From contig NZ_WWFG01000002.1 of assembly GCF_026127265.1 (NCBI RefSeq), positions 2,170,001 to 2,234,000 on the forward strand: a DNA stretch of 64,000 nt. The letters run 5' to 3'. The notes beneath the pieces were generated by a model that had not been told where the DNA came from, ran no database searches, and was given only the letters and a program-made list of their open reading frames with translations. This DNA is from Nostoc sp. KVJ3. GTDB lineage: Bacteria; Cyanobacteriota; Cyanobacteriia; Cyanobacteriales; Nostocaceae. The translations under genes were made by a program, and so were the position numbers. Shown here piece after piece: positions 16,662 through 26,309 of this stretch. The first letter of the stretch is position 1. Each line of letters opens with the position of its first letter.

Positions 16662-18566
16662 GTGAAATTACACTGGTTACTACCCAGTACTATTGGAACT
16701 ATCTTCATGCTATCGTCGCCAGCAATGGCTGCGAGACTTGAATCTTGGCGCTTTGATGCCAATCAAAACAGGCTGGAAATTAATACTGTAGGAGCAGTTC
16801 AACCCCAAGCACAACTGATTTTTAACCCGACTCGCCTAGTAATTGATTTACCAGGAACTACATTTGGTCGTCCGCAGCTAACCCAACAGGTGGGCAAGGG
16901 AATTCGCTCAATCCGGGTTGGGCAGTTTGATGCAGAAACAACGCGCATAGTTGTTGAACTGACTCCTGGTTATACTTTAGACCCCAAACGAGTGCAATTT
17001 GTGGGGACAACTGGCGAACCCCCTGCGGGGACACCTCGTGAACGCTGGACTGTACAATTACCTAGACCAGAAGTTGATAAAGTAGCCTCATCTCCCAGAA
17101 GTGCTTTCAGTGTTGTTACCCCAGACTCTGACTCTCAACCTAATATTTCCAGGGTGGCCGCGACGACACGAGGGGCGACTCAAATTGAAAACTTACAAGT
17201 AACAGGTGATGGGTTGTTTATCCGTACCAGTGGTGGTAATCCTGCCATTCAGGTAATTCGCAGCCGCGATCGCGCTACCATCTTCTTGGATATCTCTGAT
17301 GCATCTTTATCACCACATCTGGCGCAACAAAATAGTATCCCTGTTAACAAACATGGTATTAGCCGGATTGAGTTCACCCGAATACAAAACCAACCTCCTG
17401 GTGTCCGCCTGACTTTGCGGGTAGATAAAAATAGCCCAGACTGGCGAGCAACTAACAGTAACAGTGGTGGTTTAGTAGTTCTACCCAGTCGTGTTGTCCG
17501 ATTGCCTGGAAGTAATAATTCCGACAATCAGTCAGATGCTATTTCCTTTCCCAGCAGACTATCTGCCAGCAACTCGCCAGCTACAATTGAGTCTGTGCAA
17601 CTGGCTGATAATGGTAGACAGCTGCTGATTAAAGCTAACCAAAGTTTATCTGCTACGACAAGCTGGGATAGATCCTCCAGCGTGTTCCGCGTCACAATTA
17701 ACAATGCCAAGTTAGCTCCCAGAGTCACAGGCCCGAATTTTGCCCCCAATAGCCCCATTTTGCGGGTACGGCTGCAACCACAATCAGGCAACACAGTCGT
17801 TGTTTTAGTTCAACCAGCAGCCGGAGTACAACTTGGACAACCCAGGCAAATTGGCGACGAGCTTTTGGCTCTCCCAATAGAAGGTTCTCGGCGAGTTGTC
17901 ACCCTCCCCGGAAGAACCTCCTTTGGTTTACCTGGGCTACCACCCCCAAACCGAGGGCCATTCCCAGACCCAAACAATCCCAATCCGCAGCCCCAATTTC
18001 AACCACAGCGCCGAGTTACTAATGGCCGAGTGGTAGTCATTATTGACCCAGGACATGGTGGCAAAGACTCTGGAGCCCTTGGCATTGGGGGGGCACGAGA
18101 AAAGGATGTGATATTGCCTATTGGTAAAAGGCTGGGTGAGATTTTGCAGCAACATGGCATACAAGTGATTCTGACTAGGGATTCTGACTATTTTGTTACC
18201 CTTCCGGGACGAGTGCAATTAGCAGAACGAGCTAATGCTGATGTGTTTGTCAGCATTCACGCTAATTCAGCCGGGGCAAGTCGTCCTGACGTGAATGGTT
18301 TGGAAGTCTATTATTACGATAGTGGTCTGGAGCTTGCTCGCGTTGTCCGTAGTAGTATTCTCCAAAGTATTGGTACTCTCAAAGATCGGGGAGTCCGACG
18401 AGCCAGATTTTATGTCCTCAGAAAAAGTTCTATGCCCTCCATTCTCGTGGAAACGGGTTATATGACTGGTCGAGAGGATATGGCTAGACTCAGAACCTCA
18501 GCTTACCAAAATCAAATGGCAGAAGCGATCGCTCGTGGCGTTCTTCAGTATCTAAAGAGAAGATAA
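16662..18566 (+). CDS. amiC1: N-acetylmuramoyl-L-alanine amidase AmiC1 (AMIN-Amidase_3)
   Basis: The 634-aa exported zinc amidase cleaves the peptide stem from MurNAc. The start is GTG with AGGAGAAAG upstream, followed by a signal peptide (LHWLLPSTIGTIFMLSSPAMAA). Two AMIN domains (about residues 25-130 and 170-270, with a third related region near 300-400) target the septum. A proline-rich linker leads to Amidase_3 (about 455-634). Its zinc ligands lie in IDPGHGGKDSGA (His near 465), the following REKDV Glu and VSIHANS, and the catalytic Glu is in ILVETGYMTG near 597. In Nostoc the adjacent amiC genes serve septal nanopore formation and cell-cell communication. The name is given by order and similarity. 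Confidence 0.9.
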   Translation: MKLHWLLPSTIGTIFMLSSPAMAARLESWRFDANQNRLEINTVGAVQPQAQLIFNPTRLVIDLPGTTFGRPQLTQQVGKGIRSIRVGQFDAETTRIVVELTPGYTLDPKRVQFVGTTGEPPAGTPRERWTVQLPRPEVDKVASSPRSAFSVVTPDSDSQPNISRVAATTRGATQIENLQVTGDGLFIRTSGGNPAIQVIRSRDRATIFLDISDASLSPHLAQQNSIPVNKHGISRIEFTRIQNQPPGVRLTLRVDKNSPDWRATNSNSGGLVVLPSRVVRLPGSNNSDNQSDAISFPSRLSASNSPATIESVQLADNGRQLLIKANQSLSATTSWDRSSSVFRVTINNAKLAPRVTGPNFAPNSPILRVRLQPQSGNTVVVLVQPAAGVQLGQPRQIGDELLALPIEGSRRVVTLPGRTSFGLPGLPPPNRGPFPDPNNPNPQPQFQPQRRVTNGRVVVIIDPGHGGKDSGALGIGGAREKDVILPIGKRLGEILQQHGIQVILTRDSDYFVTLPGRVQLAERANADVFVSIHANSAGASRPDVNGLEVYYYDSGLELARVVRSSILQSIGTLKDRGVRRARFYVLRKSSMPSILVETGYMTGREDMARLRTSAYQNQMAEAIARGVLQYLKRR

Positions 18567-18866
18567 GTAATTTAATCGAAACTTTTGAGTAAATACATCT
18601 AATCTTTACCATTTTAGTAGTAAAACAATTTAAGTATTCTTGCGGCGGGACAGGAGTAGCTTCTTTGTTATTGTCATCTGATGCTTTGCAATTCAAATTT
18701 ATCTGAGCTAATGGCATGGCAAAATCAGAAGAGCGTGCTATATTTTACGCCATTAGCTGTGTCTTAATAACAGCGCAAAACTCAAGGTAAGCGGTGATGG
18801 TGTGAGGATTTGCCAATATGTTGAGATGTTGACGGCTCCCATGAATGTGAATCAGGAGAAAGGACT
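18567..18866. other. Spacer between amiC1 and amiC2
   Basis: The 300-bp spacer ends in the duplicated leader (18789-18866) with its own AGGAGAAAGGACTGTG start region. This suggests that amiC2 can be expressed from its own promoter. No gene was seen. Confidence 0.5.
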
Positions 18867-20786
18867 GTGAAATTACACTGGTTACTATCCAGTACTATTG
18901 GAACTATCTTCATGCTATCGTCGCCAGCAATGGCCGCGAAACTTGAATCTTGGCGTTTTGATGCCAATCAAAATAAGTTAGAAATTAATACATCAGGGAA
19001 TGTTCAACCCCAAGCCCAATTAATTTTTAACCCCACTCGTTTGGTAATTGATTTACCAGGAACTACATTTGGTCGTCCCCAATTAACCCAACAGGTAGGC
19101 GGCGCAATTCGCGCTATCCGGGTTGGGCAATTTGACGAACAAACAACACGCATAGTCGTTGAACTGACTCCTGGTTATACTTTAGACCCCAAAGGAGTAC
19201 AATTTGTTGGTAGAACTGGCGAATCCCCTGCGGGGACACTTCGTGAACGCTGGATGGTGCAATTACCTACGCCAGTAGCCGATAATAATTTTCCCTCAAG
19301 AAATACTGGGGGTCAACCAGAACAAGCGATCGCCACAGCAACTTCACCGAGAACATCTCCACCAGTGTTCTCCCAAAGAGATATTTACAACGTAGTCACA
19401 ACCAGCCCTGTCAATCCACCTAGAAATAGAATGCTTGTCGCCAGGGTGACTCAAATTGAGAACTTACAAGTCACAGGCGATGGTTTTTTCGTCCGTACCA
19501 ATGGCGGTAATCCTCAGATTCAGGTAAATCGTAGCAACGATCAAAGGGCAATTAACATCGACATTGCCGGCGCAACTTTATCACCAAATCTCAAGCAGCG
19601 CGATTTGTCAGTTAATCGTTATGGTGTCAGCAGCATTCAGTTCAGTCAACTACAAACCAGCCCATCTGTAGTTCGCCTGACTTTACAGGTGGACGAAAAT
19701 AGTCCAAATTGGCGAGCCACTACTAGCAGTGTTGGTGGTTTTGTCGTTCTACCTAGTCGTGGCGTTGCCCAATTGCCGCCAGATAATCATAGTCCCCGCC
19801 CCATACCATCCAGTACAGCTACAATTGAGTCTGTACAACTGGCTAATAATGGCACACAACTACTAATTAGAGCAGACCAAGCTTTATCTGCTACAGGAAA
19901 TTGGGATAGAAGCTCTGGTTTGTTCCGCATCACTATTAACAATGCTCGATTAGCTCCCAAAGTCACAGGCCCGACTTTTAACCCTAATAGCCCTATCCTG
20001 CGAGTCCGTCTGCAACCACAAGAATCCAATACTGTCGTTGTCTTGGTGCAGCCAGCAGCCGGAGTACAAATTGGGGAACTCAACCAGGTTGGCGACGAAC
20101 TTTTGGCTCTAGAATTACAACGCGCTCGTAGCGTCACACCACCCATTGCTTTACCTGGGCTACCATCGCCAAACCAAGGACAATTTCCAAACCCCACAGA
20201 TAATCCCCGTCCCATATCTCAGTCACGACCGCACCCCTCGGTTCCCAAAGGGAAATTGCTAGTAGTTATTGACCCAGGACATGGTGGAAAAGATTCAGGT
20301 GCCCCTGGACTGGGTGGACTTTTAGAAAAGGATGTAATTCTGCCTATTGGTAAAAGGGTAGGAGAAATTTTAGAACAAAATGGTGTACAAGCGGTACTAA
20401 CACGGGATGCCGACTTTTTCGTAGAACTTCAAGGACGGGTAGAAATAGCCAAGCGAGCGAATGCGACTTTGTTTGTCAGTATTCACGCTAATTCTGTTGA
20501 TAATCGCCCTGATGTCAATGGGTTAGAAGTATATTATTACGATAGCGGTTACGCTCTGGCTGAAGTAGTCCGCAATACCATCCTCCAGAACATCAGTACT
20601 ATCAAAGACCGGGGAACCCGCAAAGCCAGATTCTACGTTCTCAGAAAAAGCTCTATGCCCTCAATTTTGGTAGAAACAGGCTATATGACTGGTTACGAGG
20701 ATAATCCTCGATTGGGAACACGAGAGTATCAAAATCGGATGGCAGAAGCGATCGCTCGTGGCATCTTAAAATACTTACAGCGTTAA
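18867..20786 (+). CDS. amiC2: N-acetylmuramoyl-L-alanine amidase AmiC2 (AMIN-Amidase_3)
   Basis: The 639-aa paralogue of the preceding gene also starts with GTG. The signal peptide and first AMIN domain are almost identical to amiC1. The middle linkers are diverged (for example NFPSRNTGGQPEQ, SPRTSPPVFSQRD). The Amidase_3 domain again has IDPGHGGKDSGAPG, LEKDVILPIGKR, VSIHANSVDNRPDVNG and ILVETGYMTGYED, so all zinc ligands and the catalytic Glu are kept. In Nostoc punctiforme and Anabaena the second amidase of this pair drills nanopores in septal peptidoglycan and is needed for cell communication and differentiation. Only convergent or co-directional neighbours are present: murI follows after 127 bases. 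Confidence 0.9.
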   Translation: MKLHWLLSSTIGTIFMLSSPAMAAKLESWRFDANQNKLEINTSGNVQPQAQLIFNPTRLVIDLPGTTFGRPQLTQQVGGAIRAIRVGQFDEQTTRIVVELTPGYTLDPKGVQFVGRTGESPAGTLRERWMVQLPTPVADNNFPSRNTGGQPEQAIATATSPRTSPPVFSQRDIYNVVTTSPVNPPRNRMLVARVTQIENLQVTGDGFFVRTNGGNPQIQVNRSNDQRAINIDIAGATLSPNLKQRDLSVNRYGVSSIQFSQLQTSPSVVRLTLQVDENSPNWRATTSSVGGFVVLPSRGVAQLPPDNHSPRPIPSSTATIESVQLANNGTQLLIRADQALSATGNWDRSSGLFRITINNARLAPKVTGPTFNPNSPILRVRLQPQESNTVVVLVQPAAGVQIGELNQVGDELLALELQRARSVTPPIALPGLPSPNQGQFPNPTDNPRPISQSRPHPSVPKGKLLVVIDPGHGGKDSGAPGLGGLLEKDVILPIGKRVGEILEQNGVQAVLTRDADFFVELQGRVEIAKRANATLFVSIHANSVDNRPDVNGLEVYYYDSGYALAEVVRNTILQNISTIKDRGTRKARFYVLRKSSMPSILVETGYMTGYEDNPRLGTREYQNRMAEAIARGILKYLQR

Positions 20787-20836
20787 TATTAGGACAAATT
20801 ACTATTAAAAGGTGGTATTTAGACTTCTTTGGTGGG

Positions 20837-20878
20837 CAGAATTTAGTGGTCAATTAGCCAATTGTCTGCTAAATTCTG
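20837..20878. repeat. Inverted repeat between amiC2 and murI
   Basis: CAGAATTTAG and CTAAATTCTG form a 10-bp stem with a 22-base loop, placed 51 bases after amiC2 and 36 before murI. It may be an amiC2 terminator or a murI leader structure. Confidence 0.4.
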
Positions 20879-20913
20879 TATTTTAAATCCCAAAACCTAA
20901 ATTATATCTGCCT

Positions 20914-21780
20914 GTGTATTCATCTTCGATCTTTGAAGCGAATCTTGACGATTTTTCGGCTCTTGAACCCCAACGTGCCCCAATTGGCATCTTTGACAGT
21001 GGTGTGGGTGGATTAACGGTACTGCGCCAACTGTATCGGCAACTCCCCAACGAATCAATTGTTTACTTTGGGGATACAGCTAGACTTCCTTACGGAATCC
21101 GTTCCCAAGCAGAAATTTTACAATTTACGCGCGAAATTCTTACCTGGCTACAACAGCAACAGGTAAAAATGGTAATTATGGCTTGCAATACCAGTTCTGC
21201 CCTAGCCCTAGAAACCGTGCGTCAAGAATTCAACATCCCCATTTTGGGAGTAATTCTACCGGGTGCAAAAGCTGCCGTGCAGCAAGGAAAGCGGATTGGT
21301 GTAATTGCTACTCCAGCGACGGCAAAAAGTAATGCTTATAAACACGCCATCCTCGAAATTGCCCCTGATGTGCAGGTCTGGCAAGTTGGCTGTCCTGAGT
21401 TTGTGCCACTCATCGAGCAAAACCGCATTCATGACCCCTATACGGCTGAAGTGGCACGAGCCTATCTAGAGCCTTTACTAGAGAAGGAAATTGACACCTT
21501 GGTTCATGGCTGTACCCATTACCCCCACCTTACACCAGTATTGCGATCGCTTCTCCCCTCTCAAGTCAAGCTAGTTGACCCAGCCGTTCATGTCGTGGCA
21601 GCTTGTGCCCAAGAGTTAGATTTGTTAGGGTTAAGAAATACTCACCTCCCACTGCCAACTCGCTTCGCTGTTAGCGGGTGTCCGCAACAGTTTTCCCAAT
21701 CAGGAGTACAGTGGCTAGGCTATACCCCAATGGTTGAAGAGGTTTGCTTCACTGATACCGCTATTTCCCAACTCCAATAA
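20914..21780 (+). CDS. murI: Glutamate racemase
   Basis: The 288-aa enzyme interconverts L- and D-glutamate to supply peptidoglycan precursors. It shows PIGIFDSGVGGLTVLRQL at residues 23-40, the first catalytic Cys in MVIMACNTSSALAL, and the second in LVHGCTHYPHL. The start is GTG, preceding about 20 residues before the family core. It follows amiC2 in the same direction and fits a wall-synthesis cluster, as in other Nostocales. Confidence 0.95.
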   Translation: MYSSSIFEANLDDFSALEPQRAPIGIFDSGVGGLTVLRQLYRQLPNESIVYFGDTARLPYGIRSQAEILQFTREILTWLQQQQVKMVIMACNTSSALALETVRQEFNIPILGVILPGAKAAVQQGKRIGVIATPATAKSNAYKHAILEIAPDVQVWQVGCPEFVPLIEQNRIHDPYTAEVARAYLEPLLEKEIDTLVHGCTHYPHLTPVLRSLLPSQVKLVDPAVHVVAACAQELDLLGLRNTHLPLPTRFAVSGCPQQFSQSGVQWLGYTPMVEEVCFTDTAISQLQ

Positions 21781-22004
21781 AACTATGTGAAGCAAATGAG
21801 AAGTTAAACCTCGTCTACCTTGAAAACCGTAGTTTTTTTATTATGAGGGTAAAGCACAAAACTCAAGCCAAGGCTGATTAATATACCCTTCTTAAAACTC
21901 CAGTTTTCAAAATGGACGCGGTTTAGCACAACTCCAAGGACTGCTTTAATCTGTATTAGGAGTTAAAAGTTTTTAATTAATAACTCCTAACTCCTAACTT
22001 CAAG

Positions 22005-22202
22005 CTACTGACTGTTAACAGCTTCACTCACTTTTGCCCTTACAGATATATCCTGCTTATATTTTCCTTCGGTAGATGAAGGGAAACTTGTAGGAACAGT
22101 CTTTGTACCCGTTCGCTTTGCTAGTGCTAATAATAGGTAGACTGTGAACAAATATCCAGACGCTAAAATAAAAATCATCATAGGTATACTTCCGTAAATC
22201 AT
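22005..22202 (-). CDS. Small single-span membrane protein (putative)
   Basis: The 65-aa product has one strongly hydrophobic segment at the N-terminus (PMMIFILASGYLFTVYLLLALA) followed by a basic, polar tail (KRTGTKTVPTSFPSS). It lies between murI and sds on the opposite strand. The sequence is coherent for a small membrane protein, but there is no clear ribosome-binding site and I do not recognise the family. Confidence 0.5.
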   Translation of the reverse strand: MIYGSIPMMIFILASGYLFTVYLLLALAKRTGTKTVPTSFPSSTEGKYKQDISVRAKVSEAVNSQ

Positions 22203-23150
22203 TGTTCTACTAGCACCTTTTCAAACGAATATAAAATTCCATAAAATTAGTAGAACCTCAGACAACCAAGTGCATTCTTGATTGCTGTAGCTTCCTATGG
22301 TAATAATTACCTATAGAGGCAAAACCCTCTACGGACAAAAAATTTATTGTCTAATGCGACTTCTTGCAGACCATATACCCAACAGCAGTTTAGATTGCTA
22401 TTTAGCAAGCCAAAACTACGATTCTCATCGGTCTACTTGATCTGCGTTATTTTTCTCACACTGCTGTGAAAAGAGCAATGCTCGCGCTCAACGTGCGCTG
22501 AAGACGTGTAGCGGCTTCCCATAGGGATATCGCATAGCTCCAAACCAGGAGTTTTGCATATCATAATCTAAATCAAAGAAATAATTTCTTTAATCTAAAC
22601 TACGACTAATTATTTTAGACTCACATCACCGAGTATGTAAAATCACTTAGTAATTAACCTACTTTTGGGGGTGTGAATATCTGAAAAATTTATAATTCCT
22701 ATATTTTAGCGTAACACAACGACTCGGAATTTGAAGCCCATTTGACTGCTAAATTTCAAATTTTTTGAGCAGCTATAATTCAGTCTTGAAGAAATTTAGT
22801 TTTACCATTGGCGACATATTTAAATCGTATCCATTTTGTCAATAAGTAATATTGCTTAAATTTTCTTTTGAACTGTGGCGGTAAACGTGTACCAGGAAAC
22901 TACTTAATACAATTTAAGCTTATATTTATTCTCATATACGGAGAATTCATGTTTTAAGTGAGTTTAAAACCTGAGTCCACAAGAAGTAAGCATAATTGCT
23001 TATTGACAAACGCACTCTCTATCTTAATTATCACCCATAGACTTATGAAAATGGGATTAACTTATGAAAACTTTGCGCTGGCACAGGGTTATCTTAAAAT
23101 GAGTGTAGGATATGTAAACTTTCGTAACCTAAGTCAGAGTCCGCCCATCC
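22203..23150. other. Long intergenic stretch upstream of sds
   Basis: About 950 AT-rich bases with no convincing gene. A frame open at 22958-23212 overlaps the sds start and lacks protein-like features. The stretch 22441-22560 carries a GC-richer repeat-like patch (GCTCGCGCTCAACGTGCGC). It may contain an sds promoter or an unrecognised small RNA. Confidence 0.4.
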
Positions 23151-24122
23151 ATGACCCCAGCCACCTCCCTGTTTACCCCTGTGGAAGCAGACCTGCGACT
23201 ACTAGCAGATAACCTAAAACAGCTAGTTGGAAATCGCCACCCCATTTTGTTTGCAGCCGCCGAACATTTATTCGGAGCCGGGGGAAAGCGTATCAGACCA
23301 GCAATTGTCCTGCTAATATCGCGGGCAACAATGTTAGAGCAAGACATTACACCGCGTCATCGCCGCCTTGCTGAGATTACAGAAATGATTCACACAGCAA
23401 GCTTGGTACATGACGATGTGGTAGATGAATCAGACGTGCGGCGAGGCGTTCCTACCGTTCATAGTTTGTTCGGTAATCGCATTGCCATATTAGCAGGAGA
23501 TTTTCTTTTTGCCCAATCATCCTGGTATTTAGCAAACTTGGACAATTTGGAGGTGGTAAAACTCCTCTCAGAAGTCATTATGGATTTGGCTACTGGGGAG
23601 ATCCAGCAGGGACTAAATCGTTTTGATGCTGGTATCTCGATTGAAACTTACATTGAGAAGAGTTATTACAAGACAGCTTCGTTAATCGCCAACAGTTCAA
23701 AAGCTGCTGGGTTACTCAGTGAGGTTTCGCGGGAAACTGTTGAGCATTTGTATAGCTACGGTCGTCATTTTGGTATAGCATTTCAAATTGTTGACGACAT
23801 TTTAGATTTCACTAGCACAACAGACACCTTGGGTAAACCTGTGGGGTCGGATCTGAAAAGTGGTAATCTGACTGCACCAGTTTTATTTGCTTTAGCAGAA
23901 AAACCATCCTTGGAAGCGCTGATCGATCGAGAGTTTGCTCAAGAAGGGGATTTAGAACAAGCACTAGCACTAATTCAAGATAGTCAAGGCATACAGCAAG
24001 CACGGGAGTTAGCTGCTCAACACGCGAAATTAGCAATTGAGCATCTTGCAGTTCTTCCACCCTCAGAATCTCACCAGGCATTGATTAACATCGCTGAGTA
24101 CACACTGAGCCGTCTCTATTAA
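23151..24122 (+). CDS. sds: Solanesyl (polyprenyl) diphosphate synthase
   Basis: The 323-aa all-helical trans-prenyltransferase condenses IPP units to a long-chain diphosphate used for plastoquinone side chains. The first aspartate-rich motif is in LVHDDVVDESDVRRG and the second in FQIVDDILDFTSTTDTLGK, with GGKRIRPAI binding IPP and GEIQQGLNRFD between. The residues before the first DDxxD are small (TASL), consistent with a long product. The ATG at 23151 fits the family's N-terminus. It is followed by a strong terminator-like hairpin. Confidence 0.93.
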   Translation: MTPATSLFTPVEADLRLLADNLKQLVGNRHPILFAAAEHLFGAGGKRIRPAIVLLISRATMLEQDITPRHRRLAEITEMIHTASLVHDDVVDESDVRRGVPTVHSLFGNRIAILAGDFLFAQSSWYLANLDNLEVVKLLSEVIMDLATGEIQQGLNRFDAGISIETYIEKSYYKTASLIANSSKAAGLLSEVSRETVEHLYSYGRHFGIAFQIVDDILDFTSTTDTLGKPVGSDLKSGNLTAPVLFALAEKPSLEALIDREFAQEGDLEQALALIQDSQGIQQARELAAQHAKLAIEHLAVLPPSESHQALINIAEYTLSRLY

Positions 24123-24375
24123 ATTAGTTATTAGTTATTAGGTACAAAATAGGGTTTTAGATGCCAATCTGAACCTACCAGATGTACTTAGGTGGGGGAA
24201 TTTGGCTCAATGGTCAGCTAAAATTTGAAAAATGTTCACTGATAACTATTTGTTAATCAATTTTAGATTAAGTGGAAAATTAAGCCGATCGCTTGGTCTT
24301 TTAAAGAACAAAAAGGGTAGTGACGGGCATTAATTTCTTTTCATCAAAAACTTTTTTAAAAGAATTTGAGATTTA

Positions 24376-24423
24376 AAATTTGGGATGTGGGATTGTATCT
24401 AAAAAATCCCACATCCCAAATTT
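24376..24423. terminator. Bidirectional terminator hairpin
   Basis: AAATTTGGGATGTGGGAT and ATCCCACATCCCAAATTT form an 18-bp perfect stem with a 12-base loop, with T-rich and A-rich flanks. It lies between the convergent sds and the gene ending at 24426. The gap before it (24123-24375) shows nothing else. Confidence 0.8.
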
Positions 24424-24425
24424 TT

Positions 24426-24899
24426 CTATGCAATATCAGGGGGTATCTGTTTAGGCGATCGCAGATGTCGTAACTCTTTCTGCATACGTTTCTCTAGATC
24501 GGTTCGCCGAATTTCAACGCTATGAGTGGTCTTACCCGGCGTTTCCAAAAAAACGATACTATCTACGGGTGACAATGCCACCAATTGGAACAAAATATGG
24601 GTGACAGGAGTAATTTTAGCTAGCATTTGAGGGTCAAGCCCAGCAGGGGAAATTAGAGAGACATCCTGTATGGTAGGGAAAGCGTAAATAACTCGCTTTT
24701 CCAATCCTGGATTAGCACGATTGCTCAAAGTAGTTAAAACCCAGCTTTCCTCTGAATTTTGGAGAATATAGTATTGGGAGTGACGTAATTTTTGAGCGAT
24801 CGCTCTAAGGGCAGGAGCAATTGCTGCAATCAGATTTGGTGTTATACCATCGCGGGGTGCATTGTCAATCAGCAATTGAATTTGTGCTTCTAAATCCAT
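24426..24899 (-). CDS. Conserved unknown protein upstream of hetZ
   Basis: The 157-aa soluble protein starts at 24899 (MDLEAQIQLLIDNAPRDG). An ATG at 24938 would add 13 residues that look non-homologous. It has a helical N-terminal half (TPNLIAAIAPALRAIAQKL), a mixed beta centre (SWVLTTLSNRANPGLEKRVI) and a basic C-terminus (RRTDLEKRMQKELRHLRS). No motif is recognised. It is divergent from hetZ with about 200 bases between the starts, an arrangement I recall from Anabaena, so the two may share regulatory DNA. Confidence 0.65.
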   Translation of the reverse strand: MDLEAQIQLLIDNAPRDGITPNLIAAIAPALRAIAQKLRHSQYYILQNSEESWVLTTLSNRANPGLEKRVIYAFPTIQDVSLISPAGLDPQMLAKITPVTHILFQLVALSPVDSIVFLETPGKTTHSVEIRRTDLEKRMQKELRHLRSPKQIPPDIA

Positions 24900-25103
24900 A
24901 ATTACTTGTATACGGCTCCTGGGTAATGGCAATAACATCTATCAAAGTGTGAACAATCCCAGCCAAGTTGGGAATAATAAAATCAGCCACATCCTCAATA
25001 TAGGATTGGTCTGCGTTTAGCTTATACGTAAAACCAAAAAAGCCAATACCCACAGTCCTACAGGTTGTATTTAAATACTTAGGGTCTTTTGAAAACTGAG
25101 ACT
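24900..25103. promoter_or_regulatory. Divergent region upstream of hetZ
   Basis: About 200 bases separate the two starts. In Anabaena, hetZ is a HetR-dependent early differentiation gene with long upstream control sequences. Here no HetR-site consensus could be confirmed by eye. The hetZ regulatory sequences may extend into the neighbouring 24426-24899 gene. Confidence 0.35.
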
Positions 25104-26309
25104 ATGAATTCAGCCGCAACCGTAACTATTCCATCTGCAAATATTCTGGGAGAAAATTCTAAAGGCGTGGAGGTGATCTTTCAACTCCTGTCCAAGGAGT
25201 TTCAACAATCAACCAAAGCTTCGGAACAAAATTGCCACGATGTAGCAACACGTATTACTACCGAAGTATATCGAATTTGCCATGAGAGCAAACGTATCCA
25301 AGCTTCTGGAACTGTAGAAAGCTCGGCGATGACCCTGGCTCGGCATCGGCTGCAACAGTGTCTCAGGTACTATCAGTTGGGTTCAAATCGGGGCAGGGTA
25401 GAATTACACAGTACTCTAAGTGCAATTATTTATCGATACATTAATCCGCCTCAGAAGCAATTGAGTTATCAAGGGCGACTGACTATAATTGAAGATTTTT
25501 TACAAAGTTTTTATCTGGAAGCATTAAACGCTTTCCGGCGAGAAAATCAACTTGGTGCTACTTATCGCCCTCAGACGCTTCTAGAATTGTCCGAGTACAT
25601 GGCATTTACTGAACGCTACGGCAAACGACGCATTCCTTTACCAGGCCGTCAGCAGCAGCTAATTATCTTGCGGGCGCAAACTTTTTCTCAACAGCAGCCC
25701 CCAGAAACCAGCGTAGATATAGAACAAGCCGCAGAAGGCAGCAATAATGAAGGTGATGGTTCTTGGGAAGAACCAGCAGTGCATCAATTACGCTCCACAA
25801 TGGCAACGCAAGCCGAACCTGAACCCGAAGAAGATACCTTGCGTTCTGTTGTGGTTACAGAATTAATGAATTATCTCGAACAACGGCAACAATCTGACTG
25901 TGCTGATTACTTTTCCCTCCGTCTCCAGGATCTCTCAGCCCAGGAAATTGAGTCAATTTTAGGTTTAACCCCTCGTCAGAGAGATTACTTACAGCAGCGC
26001 TTCAAGTATCATTTGATTCGGTTTGCTTTATTACATCGTTGGGAATTGGTTCACGAGTGGCTAGAAGCTTCTTTACACACCAATTTGGGCTTAACTCCCC
26101 AGCAATGGCAGGTATACACAGCACAGCTAGACAATAAGCAACGGTCTTTATTAGAGTTGAAGCAACAAGGACAAGCTGATGAAAAAATCGCCAAAACTTT
26201 AGGGCTGTCAATGGCACAACTTCAAAAACGCTGGTTTAAAATTCTTGAACAAGCTTGGGAAATTCGTAACTCATTAGTGTCCGGATCAGGTGCATCTACT
26301 CATGAATAG
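25104..26309 (+). CDS. hetZ: Heterocyst differentiation regulator HetZ
   Basis: The 401-aa protein is encoded directly before patU, as in other Nostocales, and is required early in heterocyst development, where HetZ acts downstream of and together with HetR. The N-terminal half has NCHDVATRITTEVYRICHES and AMTLARHRLQQCLRYYQL. The C-terminal half contains sigma-like helix-turn-helix regions (LSAQEIESILGLTPRQRDYLQ and ADEKIAKTLGLSMAQLQKRW), consistent with DNA binding. The middle (residues 205-255) is acidic and low complexity. The ATG at 25104 is preferred over a TTG at 25089. Its 3' end overlaps the start of patU. Confidence 0.88.
   Translation: MNSAATVTIPSANILGENSKGVEVIFQLLSKEFQQSTKASEQNCHDVATRITTEVYRICHESKRIQASGTVESSAMTLARHRLQQCLRYYQLGSNRGRVELHSTLSAIIYRYINPPQKQLSYQGRLTIIEDFLQSFYLEALNAFRRENQLGATYRPQTLLELSEYMAFTERYGKRRIPLPGRQQQLIILRAQTFSQQQPPETSVDIEQAAEGSNNEGDGSWEEPAVHQLRSTMATQAEPEPEEDTLRSVVVTELMNYLEQRQQSDCADYFSLRLQDLSAQEIESILGLTPRQRDYLQQRFKYHLIRFALLHRWELVHEWLEASLHTNLGLTPQQWQVYTAQLDNKQRSLLELKQQGQADEKIAKTLGLSMAQLQKRWFKILEQAWEIRNSLVSGSGASTHE

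Noticed and set aside
22958..23212. 84-aa frame before sds
   Set aside because: It overlaps the well-supported sds start in another frame and has no protein-like features or ribosome-binding site.
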